From: Melanocharis versteri
Lineage: Eukaryota > Chordata > Aves > Passeriformes > Melanocharitidae
NCBI GenBank assembly: GCA_013397845.1
Contig: VZTG01001080.1
Coordinates: 860,536-924,535, forward strand
Direction: 5' to 3'
Length of the DNA stretch: 64,000 nt
Positions 53,908 through 64,000 of the stretch are shown here, piece after piece. Position 1 is the first letter of the stretch; every line of letters begins with the position of its first letter. A model generated the notes under the pieces. It was not told where the DNA came from. It searched no databases and worked only from the letters and a program-made list of their open reading frames with translations. A program made the position numbers and the translations under genes.

Positions 53908-55245
53908 GCACCCAGTCTCTTAAAGGCTCTTGAAGAGTCACAATTTGGGTGAAACTCCAGCAGTAACTCCTTAATAGTTCAGTACCAGAATTCTAATGTA
54001 GATAGTTTGTGTATGTCCCTAGGGCAATGGAAATGCCCTTTGTAATCCTAAGACTATGAATAAAATATAAACTCTGCAGAATGCAAAAGATGAATGAGAC
54101 AGCCATTTTCTGGGCTTTTTCAGATGACTTACAACAGAACCTTTTTTTATGATGTTGCAATCAAATTGAGCCTTCTCTATTTTTTAATGTTAATTTAAAA
54201 GTAAGAAAGTACATTACTGCTTTGAAAGAATTCAGGAGACTGCCGAAAAAAAACCCAATGAACTTGAAACACTTACTGATTTTCATCAGTGCCAGCCATG
54301 GGAGCAAGTGGAACAACGTGAATGGATCCTTGCCTTTACAGAGCACATAGTGTGATCTGATACAGTTGTATATATTCAAGCTGTTGGGATAATAGAAGTT
54401 ATTGGCCAGTTTTTGCACTGGTAATATTCCCACAGTGCAAATTTTGTATCCATCTCTATGAGAAATTGTTACTGTAGAAGCAGTGAGGTCCAGAAAAAAA
54501 CCTCACAATGGTAGCACTTAATTGAAAGAAGACATTTGGGAGAAAGAAATTATGCCATAAGATACCTGACAAAGGTAGATAGTGCTGTAAATGGCCAATA
54601 AAGCTTAGCACATTCTGAACAATTATAGTTTAAAGTTGTCCATACATCTTCAGCAACCTGCTTACCTGATCATTGTGCTGCTAGGTATTTCCATTTTGAA
54701 ATGACTACTATTGGAATTCAAACAGCTGGTCCAGCCAAGACTGGTCAATATATAAAAGATTGTCTACTAAATAAAACTGTGTTCTAATAACACACATGAC
54801 AAGCAAGCAGAGTCCTTTAACAAGACAGTTGGGTTCAAGATTAGTCACTATATGTCTTGCATGTGCAGGTCTTGTGTGGGTGAATAGGTGGATTTATAAA
54901 ATGTTCAGATCCCCACTGGATGCTCTGGTGTACGTTTTGAACATGAGTTCTCAGAAGAATTAACCTAACACTTAACTCCGATCTACAATTCAAATTTCTA
55001 CCTGCCTTCTGGGCAGTAGATCTCAAGTTTTGGGATCATTCCATATTCTGTACAGGTGGCACTGTAAAACAGAGAAAATTCTCATCTGGGAAGGTGGAAG
55101 GCAAAATGCTGCATTTAATATTGCAGTTCTTATCTACACTTGAGTTTTTTATGCTCTTGCTCACTGATATGTCTAAATATTTCATCCAGAAATTTGGCAA
55201 ACATGATGAGGCTTTCTTTAAGCTTCATAAAGTCCTTCGGCATGA

Positions 55246-55258
55246 TTTTTTTTTTTTT
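55246..55258. repeat. poly(T), 13 bases
   Basis: An uninterrupted run of T in AT-rich DNA about 440 bases upstream of the candidate exon at 55,703. Confidence 0.9.
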
Positions 55259-55702
55259 AATGGTTAGGAGATACTTCACTGGAATGTATAGTATTTATAA
55301 TATCTGTATGTAATCTTTGTTTTAATCTATGCTCTTAAGTGAAGCATGACACTCTTAGAAGCAACTGGCTGGCATTCCTCTGTGTTTACAGCTGCAGAAC
55401 AATTAGAAACAAAACCTTGATGTGTCATTGCTTTTATATGATACAAGTATGTAAAATAATAATGGCATAAATGTCTTGGTGCCCTGTGGCCTTAAGTACT
55501 GGTTTTGGCGGTGATGCCTTAGGATTTTAGCTTTTATGTTTTTCATATATTTGTAGTCCTGTAATTCTTTAGTGTATAACTCTAAATTCCATATACAGTG
55601 CTAGCTACTGTCTTATTAATTACTAGTGTACAGTGAGAGAATTCCTTGTCATTGTGAATCTCAGAAGTTAAACCAAAATCTGTTATCTCTTTTCCTTGTT
55701 AG

Positions 55703-55762
55703 TGTGGTTGTACGTACCTGAAAAAGCACCCAGAAAAAAATTGGAAGAAAGATCCTGTGGGG
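55703..55762 (+). CDS. candidate internal coding exon, 60 bases, phase 0 to 0
   Basis: This block has the best acceptor of the set: a long pyrimidine tract (ttatctcttttccttgttag) directly before it. It ends with CCTGTGGGG followed by gtatgt, a good donor. It is exactly 20 codons. In the phase-0 frame the peptide begins CGCTYLKKHP and ends NWKKDPVG, which is lysine-rich. A second frame (VWLYVPEKAP onward) is also open, so the frame is chosen only because it joins both neighbours at phase 0. I do not recognise the protein, and nothing here shows a domain. Confidence 0.35.
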
Positions 55763-58700
55763 GTATGTCACCCTTAATTCTCATCTCTTTCTGTTTCACT
55801 GATATGGAAGTAGATCTTTGAACTGACCTGATCAGTTTAAAATGTTTTTTGAATGTTAGTCATAATACAATCAAGCAATGGATCACCTGGTATCAAAACT
55901 CCTTTGCTCTTCCCATGTTCACCTACCACTTTTACAAACTGCTGAAGGAGGTAAAAACTTCCTATTTGAACTTTTTAAAAAGTATATGCAACTCATGAAT
56001 CAATTTGATTTGCTGTAAATTTATTTTGACATCCAGAGCACATGACATCTTTGTGGTTTATTTCAGTAGTTATTTTATCAAATAATCAGACACCACTGTA
56101 TTCTATTTAAACTTGCTCCGCTGCCCCCATGACATGCTACAAATCTCAGTTCTCCTATCAGTAAAGTATACTCTTGGTGCTAGTGGAATCTATTTCTGTC
56201 GGCAAGGAAGGCTCTCACATCTCTGGGGTGACATTAATGATCAGTGCTCTCGTTCACATGGGCTCCTACCAGCTGACCTGTGTAGGTGAATTCCCACTGG
56301 CTCGGGTGATGAGCATCCTGTGGCTCACAGCCTTAAGCAGTGAGATCAAATTTCCCAAATCTGTCTGGCAGCTCTAAGGTTCAGCCTCCAAACCCTAAGG
56401 ACAAAAAGATGCAGCCTCACATCAGCATAACCTATCTTTTGGAAGGCTAGGCTTTCACACTGAATAAATACAAAGACAGCTGGGTATTGCTTCATTTTAA
56501 GGGAATATTAATATTAACCAACAATGGAATCCCATCGGGAATGCGTGGCTCCTGTTCAAATTCTAAATCAAACTGTTATGACTGATGCTGAGCATTAAAA
56601 TACAAAATAAATCTGGTTACAATGCACTGAATGTATTAGACTGAGAACTTATGATAAGGGTAAAAAATTGTTGCTTTGAGTACATGTCTGAGACTAAATC
56701 AGTGAAGGAATATTCTTGAAATGAATATGAGGTTTAAAATAGTTATGTATAATCACAATACACTGATTTACGAAAGTGGTTCAGTGCAGGATCTTGCAGT
56801 ACAAGATGAGCCTTGTGACTTATTTCATTGAAATATTTCATTCTCAAAATCAGTATATATCATTATACCAGATAATGGATGTTTCTTACATTATTTTACA
56901 TTCAAGGGTCTCTTCCTTTTTTGTCTATTTGTATTAATCCTTTTTTAATGCCTCTGTGATACAGAAATGAAAAGTACACCTATCTCCTTGTTAAATGGAC
57001 TACTTAATTCTGCTAACCTTGCCAAATTGTAAAGTACGAAGTAAAATGTATAACAGTGTGAAATTATCGGATATCATAGCTGAGCAAATAGCAAAAAATA
57101 CTTCCTATGAATAGTAATTAAATTAGGATACAAACATAATCAACACCATTTTATGAAAGCTTGCTGTGGTAATTTAATGCTTAGAATTTACTATCGAGAA
57201 CACGTTAAAAAGTGTGTTCTTAGCTGAAATGCTTGGATTGTCTGTGGAAGTGAATTTTGATTACAGCTTGATTGTACAAGATGTGCTTTACAATTTGCAC
57301 TGGCCTGCATAATATGAATTGCAAATAATGCGAGCAGCTACAATACAAATCTGCTCTGTCAGAGACGCTGAATACACCTAAAGGATGGTCTATTTCCAGC
57401 TCACTAGCGAGTTCACACTTAATCTTCGTGTGGACACCCCATGTCAGCTGGCTAACACTGCTTCAAAGATGAGGCAAGGTATTTCTATTTCAGTGTATTC
57501 TAGTCCCTGTTTTTTTTTAAAGCTATGGCACTTTTACTGTGGGGTAAGCCATGGCATCTTTATTGGTCACTAATGGAATCCACACAGGGAAATAATTACA
57601 AAAGTTCTAGGCATTCATATCTTCTTTGGCAATAATCATCCTCATTTATCTGTGTTCGAAGAATTGCATTTCCCTATTGTGCTCTGTGGGGAGTTGGTGT
57701 AGGAGTGCTGTGTAGTGCAGGTTGGAAAAAACATCCAAGCTCTGACACTTCTTTCCTTACCCTCCTATCCGCTAGTAAGCTGGATGAAAGGAATAGTGTA
57801 TATAGGAGGGGAGAAAGAAGTGGAAAGAACTGATAGAGCTTAACAGGCAGCCTAACTTTCCAAGGCAGGCTCATAATGTAGGACTTGTAGGCTTTAGACA
57901 TGAGAAACTGTTTTCAACAGACAACTCTCAACTAAAATTTTTCATATTGAGTCACCCTCAGTTTTTTCCCTTGGTCCCAGTATTTTGTTGCCAGTAAACA
58001 GCTGCTTAAAAGTACCCAGGATAAGTTCCAGAAATACAAAATACCACAACCCAACTCCCAGCACGGCGAATTACTTTTTATATCATTGCTGTCTGTATAA
58101 GAGGTTCTCATTTACAATGTTCATTTACAGATACAGATACATTTTTACTCTCTCAGACACACACAAAAAAAGAGAACATTTTCATTTTGGGGCTTCATTC
58201 TCCAAACTTCCTATGCCTTATGTCTTCCAGTTATGATCTAAAGGGAACACTTGTATTGCTAAGTAAGGGGGCAAAGCACCCATTCCAAGCAAAGGCCCTG
58301 AGATCATCCCCAGCTTGTTCCTTAGTTCTGTTTTCTACCGCTCAATTTAGCTTTCACTAAGACAAATGTGCTTAAGGAGGACTGGTGCACAGCAGCTGAT
58401 GCCATCGTCCCAGGTATCGGTCTCTGGTCTTGTGAAATAATTGGTAAATATATGGCCAGTGCTGCTTTCCCAGTAGCCCAGATTTTGACACATTATTACC
58501 TCCTCTACCCTCTGTCATGTTCATTCATGGAAGCAGGATCTTCTATGATAATCCTAATTCAATTGTTTTGACTCTTCTTCTAGCTGATGTGTTCACATGA
58601 TGACTGTCTCATTCATAAAAAACAACAGGCTGACTATGGAGTTGTCATCTGTTTTTTCACATCTGATTACAAGTTTTTTTCCCCTAGTTCCATATGGAAA

Positions 58701-60177
58701 ATAAAATATGCTCACAGTAACAAGAAGCTTCTTATGCCTCACTCTACCACACTGGAACATATGCAAAATCTTTCCTCTCATATTCTATTGAGTAAAAATA
58801 TATCAAAAGCTGGTATTCAAAGGCTCAGCAATCCAAAACAAATTCACAAGTAATTTTGAATGACAATAAACCTGAGGCTTGTTATGAAATCTAGTCTCCA
58901 ACAGCAAGAATAAAAAGTAAAACATTTTAACCAAATTTTTCCCTGTGAATCACTCACTTACCTTTGGCTGTATTATTTATTTTTTCAGTGATATTTCATT
59001 CAAAAAATACAGTTTCCTCACTCCTTTTTCAAAAGGAGCGGGAAAGAACCCTCCAAGAGGCTTGTGTGAAATTATATCACATATACATGTCCAAATAACA
59101 AGTGAAAACATTTAAAATATTCTAAATGGGGGCAATGACAATGGGAATTCTTAAAAAAATGTACCACAAAAGTGTTTATAAATGCTCCATTTATGTTAAG
59201 TACAGTAATTGGAAAGCACATTTATTTTTTTGCAAAAGACTGTGCGTCGCAGACTTCTAATCTCTCTGTATTCTTTATTTAATTTCTCCATATGCTACTT
59301 ACTTTCATGATTTACTTAGGACACCAAGGTCTAGACTTCAATATAACTTGGACTTGATGCAGACCTGGTGGCATTACTAAGACCACTGGAACTGGCTTGC
59401 CAGTATTTCTAATCTTAGTCATAGGAAAGTAAGCAGGCAAATCTTCAGGATCTGCCAGCTAATCCCATTTAACATTTGTTAAATCTATTAAGTTTCACCC
59501 CTTAATCATCTTGCTGTTAGCTTCTACATTTTCTATGGAATTGTCCTTTAAGCCTGATTCTTCCCTCCTTAATCACAAAACCTCTAAGTCTCTGTTGAGG
59601 ACTCTCAAAGAGTGCCTTGCCCTCACTTCCTATAAACTACTATGGAGTAATAAACTCCTTCTGACACTACACACTTTTGTTCCAAATTCATTCTCAGGAA
59701 ATCATATCCTCTGAAAAAAAAATCCTAAAATTGTAACTGAATTATGTCTGAAAATACATAATCACCAAAGCTATCTCAGCCTAAATCTGTTTTTCTTGAT
59801 ATCAATGCTTATCATGAGGACTTTCTTCTATTTGCATTAGAGTGACATATATGGGATTCCACCAAGATGTGATATCCCAATTGCAGATGTTCTCCTCACA
59901 CACGAGTGGGAGACAACAACACCTCTGCCCAGACTTTTCTGACAGGAGTGTTACATCATCTTGGGATATTTTAAACCGCTTTACTCTGCTTTAGGCTCAT
60001 CCTCAAGTGAAACTCCACCTGTCTGTTTGTTCACGATGATAAAAGGGCAAAACCTGCATCAGTCTGGAGTAATGATTTTGTCCCAGCTTTTCTGAGACCC
60101 TGCTTGTTGAAACTCTGTTATAAGCCATTGGAATGTCTCCAACAGGACAGAACACCATTCTAAGCAGGGAGCCATGC
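55763..60177. other. non-coding DNA, possibly intron
   Basis: AT-rich, with short ORFs only. An exon-like block at 57,400-57,478 is discussed in findings because its phase conflicts with the next candidate. Confidence 0.6.
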
Positions 60178-60240
60178 AAAATCACAGAATTGTTAAGGTT
60201 GGAAAAGATCTGCAAGATCATCAAGTCCAACCAAAATAGC
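60178..60240 (-). mobile_element. CR1 LINE 3' tail, minus strand, about 60 bases
   Basis: The stretch 'aatcacagaattgttaaggt', 'tggaaaagatctgcaagatc', 'atcaagtccaacc' is the reverse complement of the common CR1 3' end. Only the last 60 or so bases are present, so this is an extremely 5'-truncated insertion. A CR1-tailed SINE is an alternative, but no tRNA-like head is visible to the right. Confidence 0.85.
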
Positions 60241-61903
60241 TAATAGGAATCTTTGAGGAATAGCCTGAGGACTCTGGACTGAAGAAAATAATCAGTCTTC
60301 ACTCACTGTGCTAAATATTTAATTATTTTCTTGCTTTAAAACCCGGGATAGTATTTTCTGAAAGGAAACATGGAATGCGTAGATCCAGTAACTCACTTTT
60401 GCTTAGGAATGGACTAACTGTGGAGTTTGAAGACTTCGGACTCCTATTTTTCCTGCTCATATTTGGACTCTGAGTTTAAAGACTGTTTTTCTGTTTCCCA
60501 GATAGATGTCTTAACTTTGGTCTATGGCCACTATTGGGTGGGATCACCTTCAGCTCCTTCTGTTCACTGTTTCAATTACATAAATACTTATATTGTACTT
60601 GGTACAGGAATTGGAGCATGACACCCCAGAGAAGTGTCCTACCAAGCTGCACACCATTTCTTTCCCTTTTCCTCAGTAAAGGATCAGGACTCTTTAGTCA
60701 GATTTTAAGAAACCTGCTAAAGCTGAAGCCTGAACCCAGGTGCAAGGTTGCTCAGCTAGCTGGTTTTGTAAAAGTCCACTGGCACAAGACAGAGATATAC
60801 CTGGCAGGAGACAATATTTCAGTGTTAGTTTTGAAGAACTCTGCAGTGTTTGAGTGTGGGACTTAGGCACTCAAAGGGCAGCAGAAGACAATTTTGCCCA
60901 CTGTTAATAGAGAAGAAATGGTTATCATCACCCTGCCTAGCTCCTCAGCTTAGCTCTGGGAGTCAGGCTCTCACCCTGGAACCTCAGATGTTTGCCCCAG
61001 GGCCAATGCCAAGCATCACTGAGTTTCACTGATAACTCATGCATACCTTTGGGCCTTACTGGTTTACAGCTGAGAATCAAGCAGAGGGAAAAGCACTATG
61101 AGACCCCAGAAAATTGATGTCTTTAGATGTTAAATTAATGCAAAGGCTCCAAATATATGGATATTTGAAAATCGTACTCTACTTCCATGCTATAAGTGAA
61201 AGCCTTTCACACCTTACTGAAATACGAAGGACCTGAGAAGTACAGGCTGCCTGCTGCTTTGTCTCCTGCTAAATCTTTCACCTATTAAACAAAATGTAAG
61301 CGACCATGTCTTCATAAAAAACAGTTCCTAGTGCTCTGAACACCTCCATTTTTTTCTCTGACCTCTTCCAGGATTTAGGCAGAAGGTTATTAACAGCTGA
61401 TGGGGCTACCAGTATCTCCTGTTTTAGCAAGACAAGGTTATTCAAATGTTAATGGTCTTGTTCAGTCTCTCTGTCTCTGGCTGCTTTTGCCCATAAAATG
61501 AAAGATTTAATTCACACTGAAGGTTTTGGTCAGAGGTGAAGTTCAGAAAATCCAGCAGAATTCATAAGTATACAGAGGCAGGTCCCTGAGCTGTCTCAGC
61601 CACTTCAGCTGCCATGGCCTTATCTTGCAACATCACCCAGGTGCATTTGTGAACTCTCTCTCCAATACCGTCATCCCTTAGTCAGTCTTAACAATAGAGT
61701 TTCTGTTGTAATTTAAGCTCAGGTAGCTCTATTTCAGCAGGAGCTGAGCTGGTGAGAGCTGTGGAGTGTAGATTTTTCACAGCAACCTTGCCCTGGGAGA
61801 AAATAAGGGAGCCAACTAGAATCTTTCCCTTTTTTCCAAGACTGTGATAACTGAGCGATTTCAAAATGATGTATAAAATGTTTCTTTACTTATTTGCAAA
61901 CAG
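60241..61903. other. non-coding DNA, possibly intron
   Basis: No supported feature apart from short chance ORFs (110 codons at 60,534-60,866). Confidence 0.6.
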
Positions 61904-61997
61904 AAGGATGTCAGTCTGCCACGAAGCAAGGAACTGCAATGTCAACATGCTGTAAGGAAATATGAAGAGCTGCTAAAAACAGGTGTGCATGAAAGAG
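61904..61997 (+). CDS. candidate internal coding exon, 94 bases, phase 0 to 1
   Basis: The block is preceded by a good acceptor (tttctttacttatttgcaaacag) and followed by a strong donor (GAAAGAG followed by gtgagac). Only the frame beginning at its first base is open; the other two hit stops inside the block. The 31 codons give a charged peptide starting KDVSLPRSKELQ, with a helical-looking core AVRKYEELLKTG. Codon content and charge pattern look more protein-like than most random ORFs in this window. It joins the candidate at 55,703 at phase 0 and would need a phase-1 acceptor downstream, outside the window or not seen. The protein family is not recognised. Confidence 0.38.
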
Positions 61998-64000
61998 GTG
62001 AGACATTTTTCTCTAACAAAGTCATGACAATATCTTTATCATTCATTTGCACAAGCAAGCACACACATGCATACACACATATGTATTTCTCCTACTGTTT
62101 TTAGAGATAGCTTGCCCACTGAAAATCTGCATCTAAAAGACTTGGGATTTAATTTTTGAAATATTAATGGTATTCATTCAGATCTGCCTCTCTTAAATGT
62201 GATTTTTATTAAAGGCTTGAAATGGCTTTTTCCCCTAAATGTGTTTTAAGGGCTCAGGAAGATGCATTAAATTTTAAATTATAAATACTGTATCTATGAT
62301 AAGTGTCATATCTTAATTTGAATCTGCTGATGACTGTACGCCATTTCTTTCAAATGTCACTATTCTTGCTTGTGAGCAACTTGTTCAAGTCTCTAGCAGG
62401 TATATAGATACAGCATTAAGAGTCTGTGACAGCTCAGGCTTAGTATGACTAAATTATATTTAATACTGAGAAGAAAGGCAGAACAGCATGGCTGGAGCAG
62501 AGAAAAGGAGGGGAGAAAACAATGTAGCTTTCTAAAAACTGCAATTTTTGTGTACGTTTTGGGGAATGAAAATGTCACCTCCAAACCTGAAAGCAGAAGT
62601 CTCTCTAGTGGGTGCTGAAGGGCCAAGATCTTTCCCTCTGAAATCCGAATAATGTACTTCAGTATAAAGAAAACTCGTCTGAACAATTTTGGTTTTACAA
62701 TAGCTAAGCTGGGGGAAGTCAGATGGGTGTGATTGTGTAGTTTGAAATAGCTTCCATAGTCCAGTTCAAGATCTGTCCTTTGGTGGAGTCTTGGGAAGTA
62801 AAGAAATAAAGTGTTTTGTGTAGGAATAATAATGGGAAGAGGCAAAACATATAAACCAAAAAAAAAGAAGAAGGATGTCCCAGGGGGTACCCTATAAGAA
62901 TATGTAGAGACAAGTAGCTTGTCCTCATTTTCAACAACCCTTTCCCAAGTTTGCCATCTGTGGCATCACATTTATGATGTTTCCTCTTCCCCCAACCAAA
63001 AATCTGATAAATGGAAGTTCCATTGGTAGATATATGATATCTTTAGTAAAGTAATTCAGTGGAACAGAATGGGCTTGGAATGATGTAAAAAAATTATCCA
63101 ATGTTACCTTTTCAATTAAATAAAGTGGAAATCATCTATTACTGTCAAATAGTTATTTTACAATTCATTTTGGTGGGGATGAGGAGGATAAATGTTTTTG
63201 TCATTGGCTTGGCAAATCTTTAAGCTCTTCACATCCCTGTGGTAGAATTTTCTTGGGATACATATGTGAAACGTACCATTTACTGATCCATGGCTACGGT
63301 GACAGTGGGAATGCTGCACTAGAGAGAGCTCAGATGTGCTCTGGCCATCTCCCAAGTCACAGCAGGCAATCCTCTTTGTACCATGTGCGTCTGCACGCAT
63401 GACTGATAGCTGCATCTCGGTAGCTGAGAGCATTTGTTAGGTACAAACAGAGCGCAGCAATACAGTTTTTACTCCACTGTTTAATACATGATTTCAACAT
63501 GTCTGACATGAGGCCAAAATGTTCCACTTTCTGCTGTGTCAGGAAAAGACCAAGTAAGATGGAAGGCAAATGGCATCTATGGAAAGACCTACCATCATTA
63601 ATGTAGCAAGCAGACAAGCTCTGACTTTGCTCAGCACTGCCATGAAATCCAGGGCTCATTGCATTAACTCACAGATCTTAACGCGCTTCGATTCAAGAAA
63701 TGTCAGACAAAAGGAGAAGTTGTGACCAGAAAATAGAGATTTTGGAGAACTCACAGCTCCTTGAGACCAGCTTTCCCTCTTTCCTGCCAGAGAACTCGAG
63801 AACCTTTGATTTCAGAAAAAGCAGTTGGCTTATTCCAAGACTCAAGATGGTGCATTTTGCAAATATTGCACACTCTTCCTGCCAATTTCACTGCCAGTGA
63901 CTGTATAGCCTCTAGGATAGCTATGCACATTAGCAGTGGGCAGGGAGAAAGATACTGCCAAGGGCTTTGCCACTGGTGAAAATGCCAGTGTTGCTATCAA
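61998..64000. other. non-coding DNA, possibly intron
   Basis: AT-rich, with a small CA/TA-rich stretch at about 62,060-62,085. The 150-codon minus ORF at 62,393-62,845 has no recognisable domain. No downstream phase-1 exon was found. Confidence 0.6.

Larger units (their letters stand above)
51101..55702. other. non-coding DNA, possibly intron
   Basis: No supported gene. The first few hundred bases (51.1-51.55 kb) are GC-richer and could be more repeat sequence that I cannot name. The 123-codon ORF at 51,660-52,031 and the 73-codon ORF at 52,284-52,505 have no family signature. Confidence 0.55.

Noticed and set aside
62393..62845. 150-codon minus-strand ORF
   Set aside because: Low-complexity hydrophobic and serine/leucine-rich peptide with no motif; consistent with chance.
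1..64000. tRNA, rRNA, CRISPR, bacterial operon or phage features
   Set aside because: No tRNA B-box/cloverleaf, rRNA or spaced direct-repeat array was seen, and the repeat content shows a vertebrate (bird) genome.

Overview
This window looks like bird genomic DNA, most likely from a songbird. The main evidence is four CR1 LINE fragments, with the typical 3' end made of ATTCTATG-like repeats or its reverse complement. Two minus-strand LTR-like blocks also resemble endogenous retrovirus LTRs that I recall from passerine genomes. The sequence is AT-rich, stop codons are dense in all six frames, and no intact gene, rRNA, tRNA or CRISPR array is visible. The open reading frames present are short and overlap on both strands. 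The longest (about 160 codons) is near what I would expect by chance in 64 kb of this composition. The window is best read as intron and/or intergenic DNA.

Layout. Positions 1-16.8 kb are single-copy-looking DNA with a few decayed ancient repeats and small simple repeats. A minus-strand LTR lies at about 16.85-17.28 kb, and a weaker LTR-like poly(A) region at about 18.7-19.0 kb. A MIR-like remnant is at 21.0 kb and a minus-strand CR1 at 23.1-23.5 kb. A composite microsatellite is at 27.0 kb, a second MIR-like remnant at 28.6 kb and a plus-strand CR1 at 30.7-31.0 kb. An exon-like block sits at 37.8 kb. The largest CR1 (plus strand, with decayed reverse-transcriptase coding sequence) is at 46.5-47.5 kb. 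A second minus-strand LTR is at 50.7-51.1 kb and a short minus-strand CR1 tail at 60.2 kb.

The most gene-like signal is a set of plus-strand exon candidates. Blocks at 48,052-48,111, 55,703-55,762 and 61,904-61,997 each lie between consensus-like splice sites. Each is open in a frame that joins to the next at phase 0. A 188-base open block at 37,802-37,989 may belong to the same transcript, but would need an additional exon to fix its phase. I do not recognise the encoded protein, and chance splice-site pairs are common in 64 kb, so these are moderate-to-low confidence calls. If they are real, most of the right half of the window is intron of one plus-strand gene. I found no convincing evidence of a novel multi-gene system.
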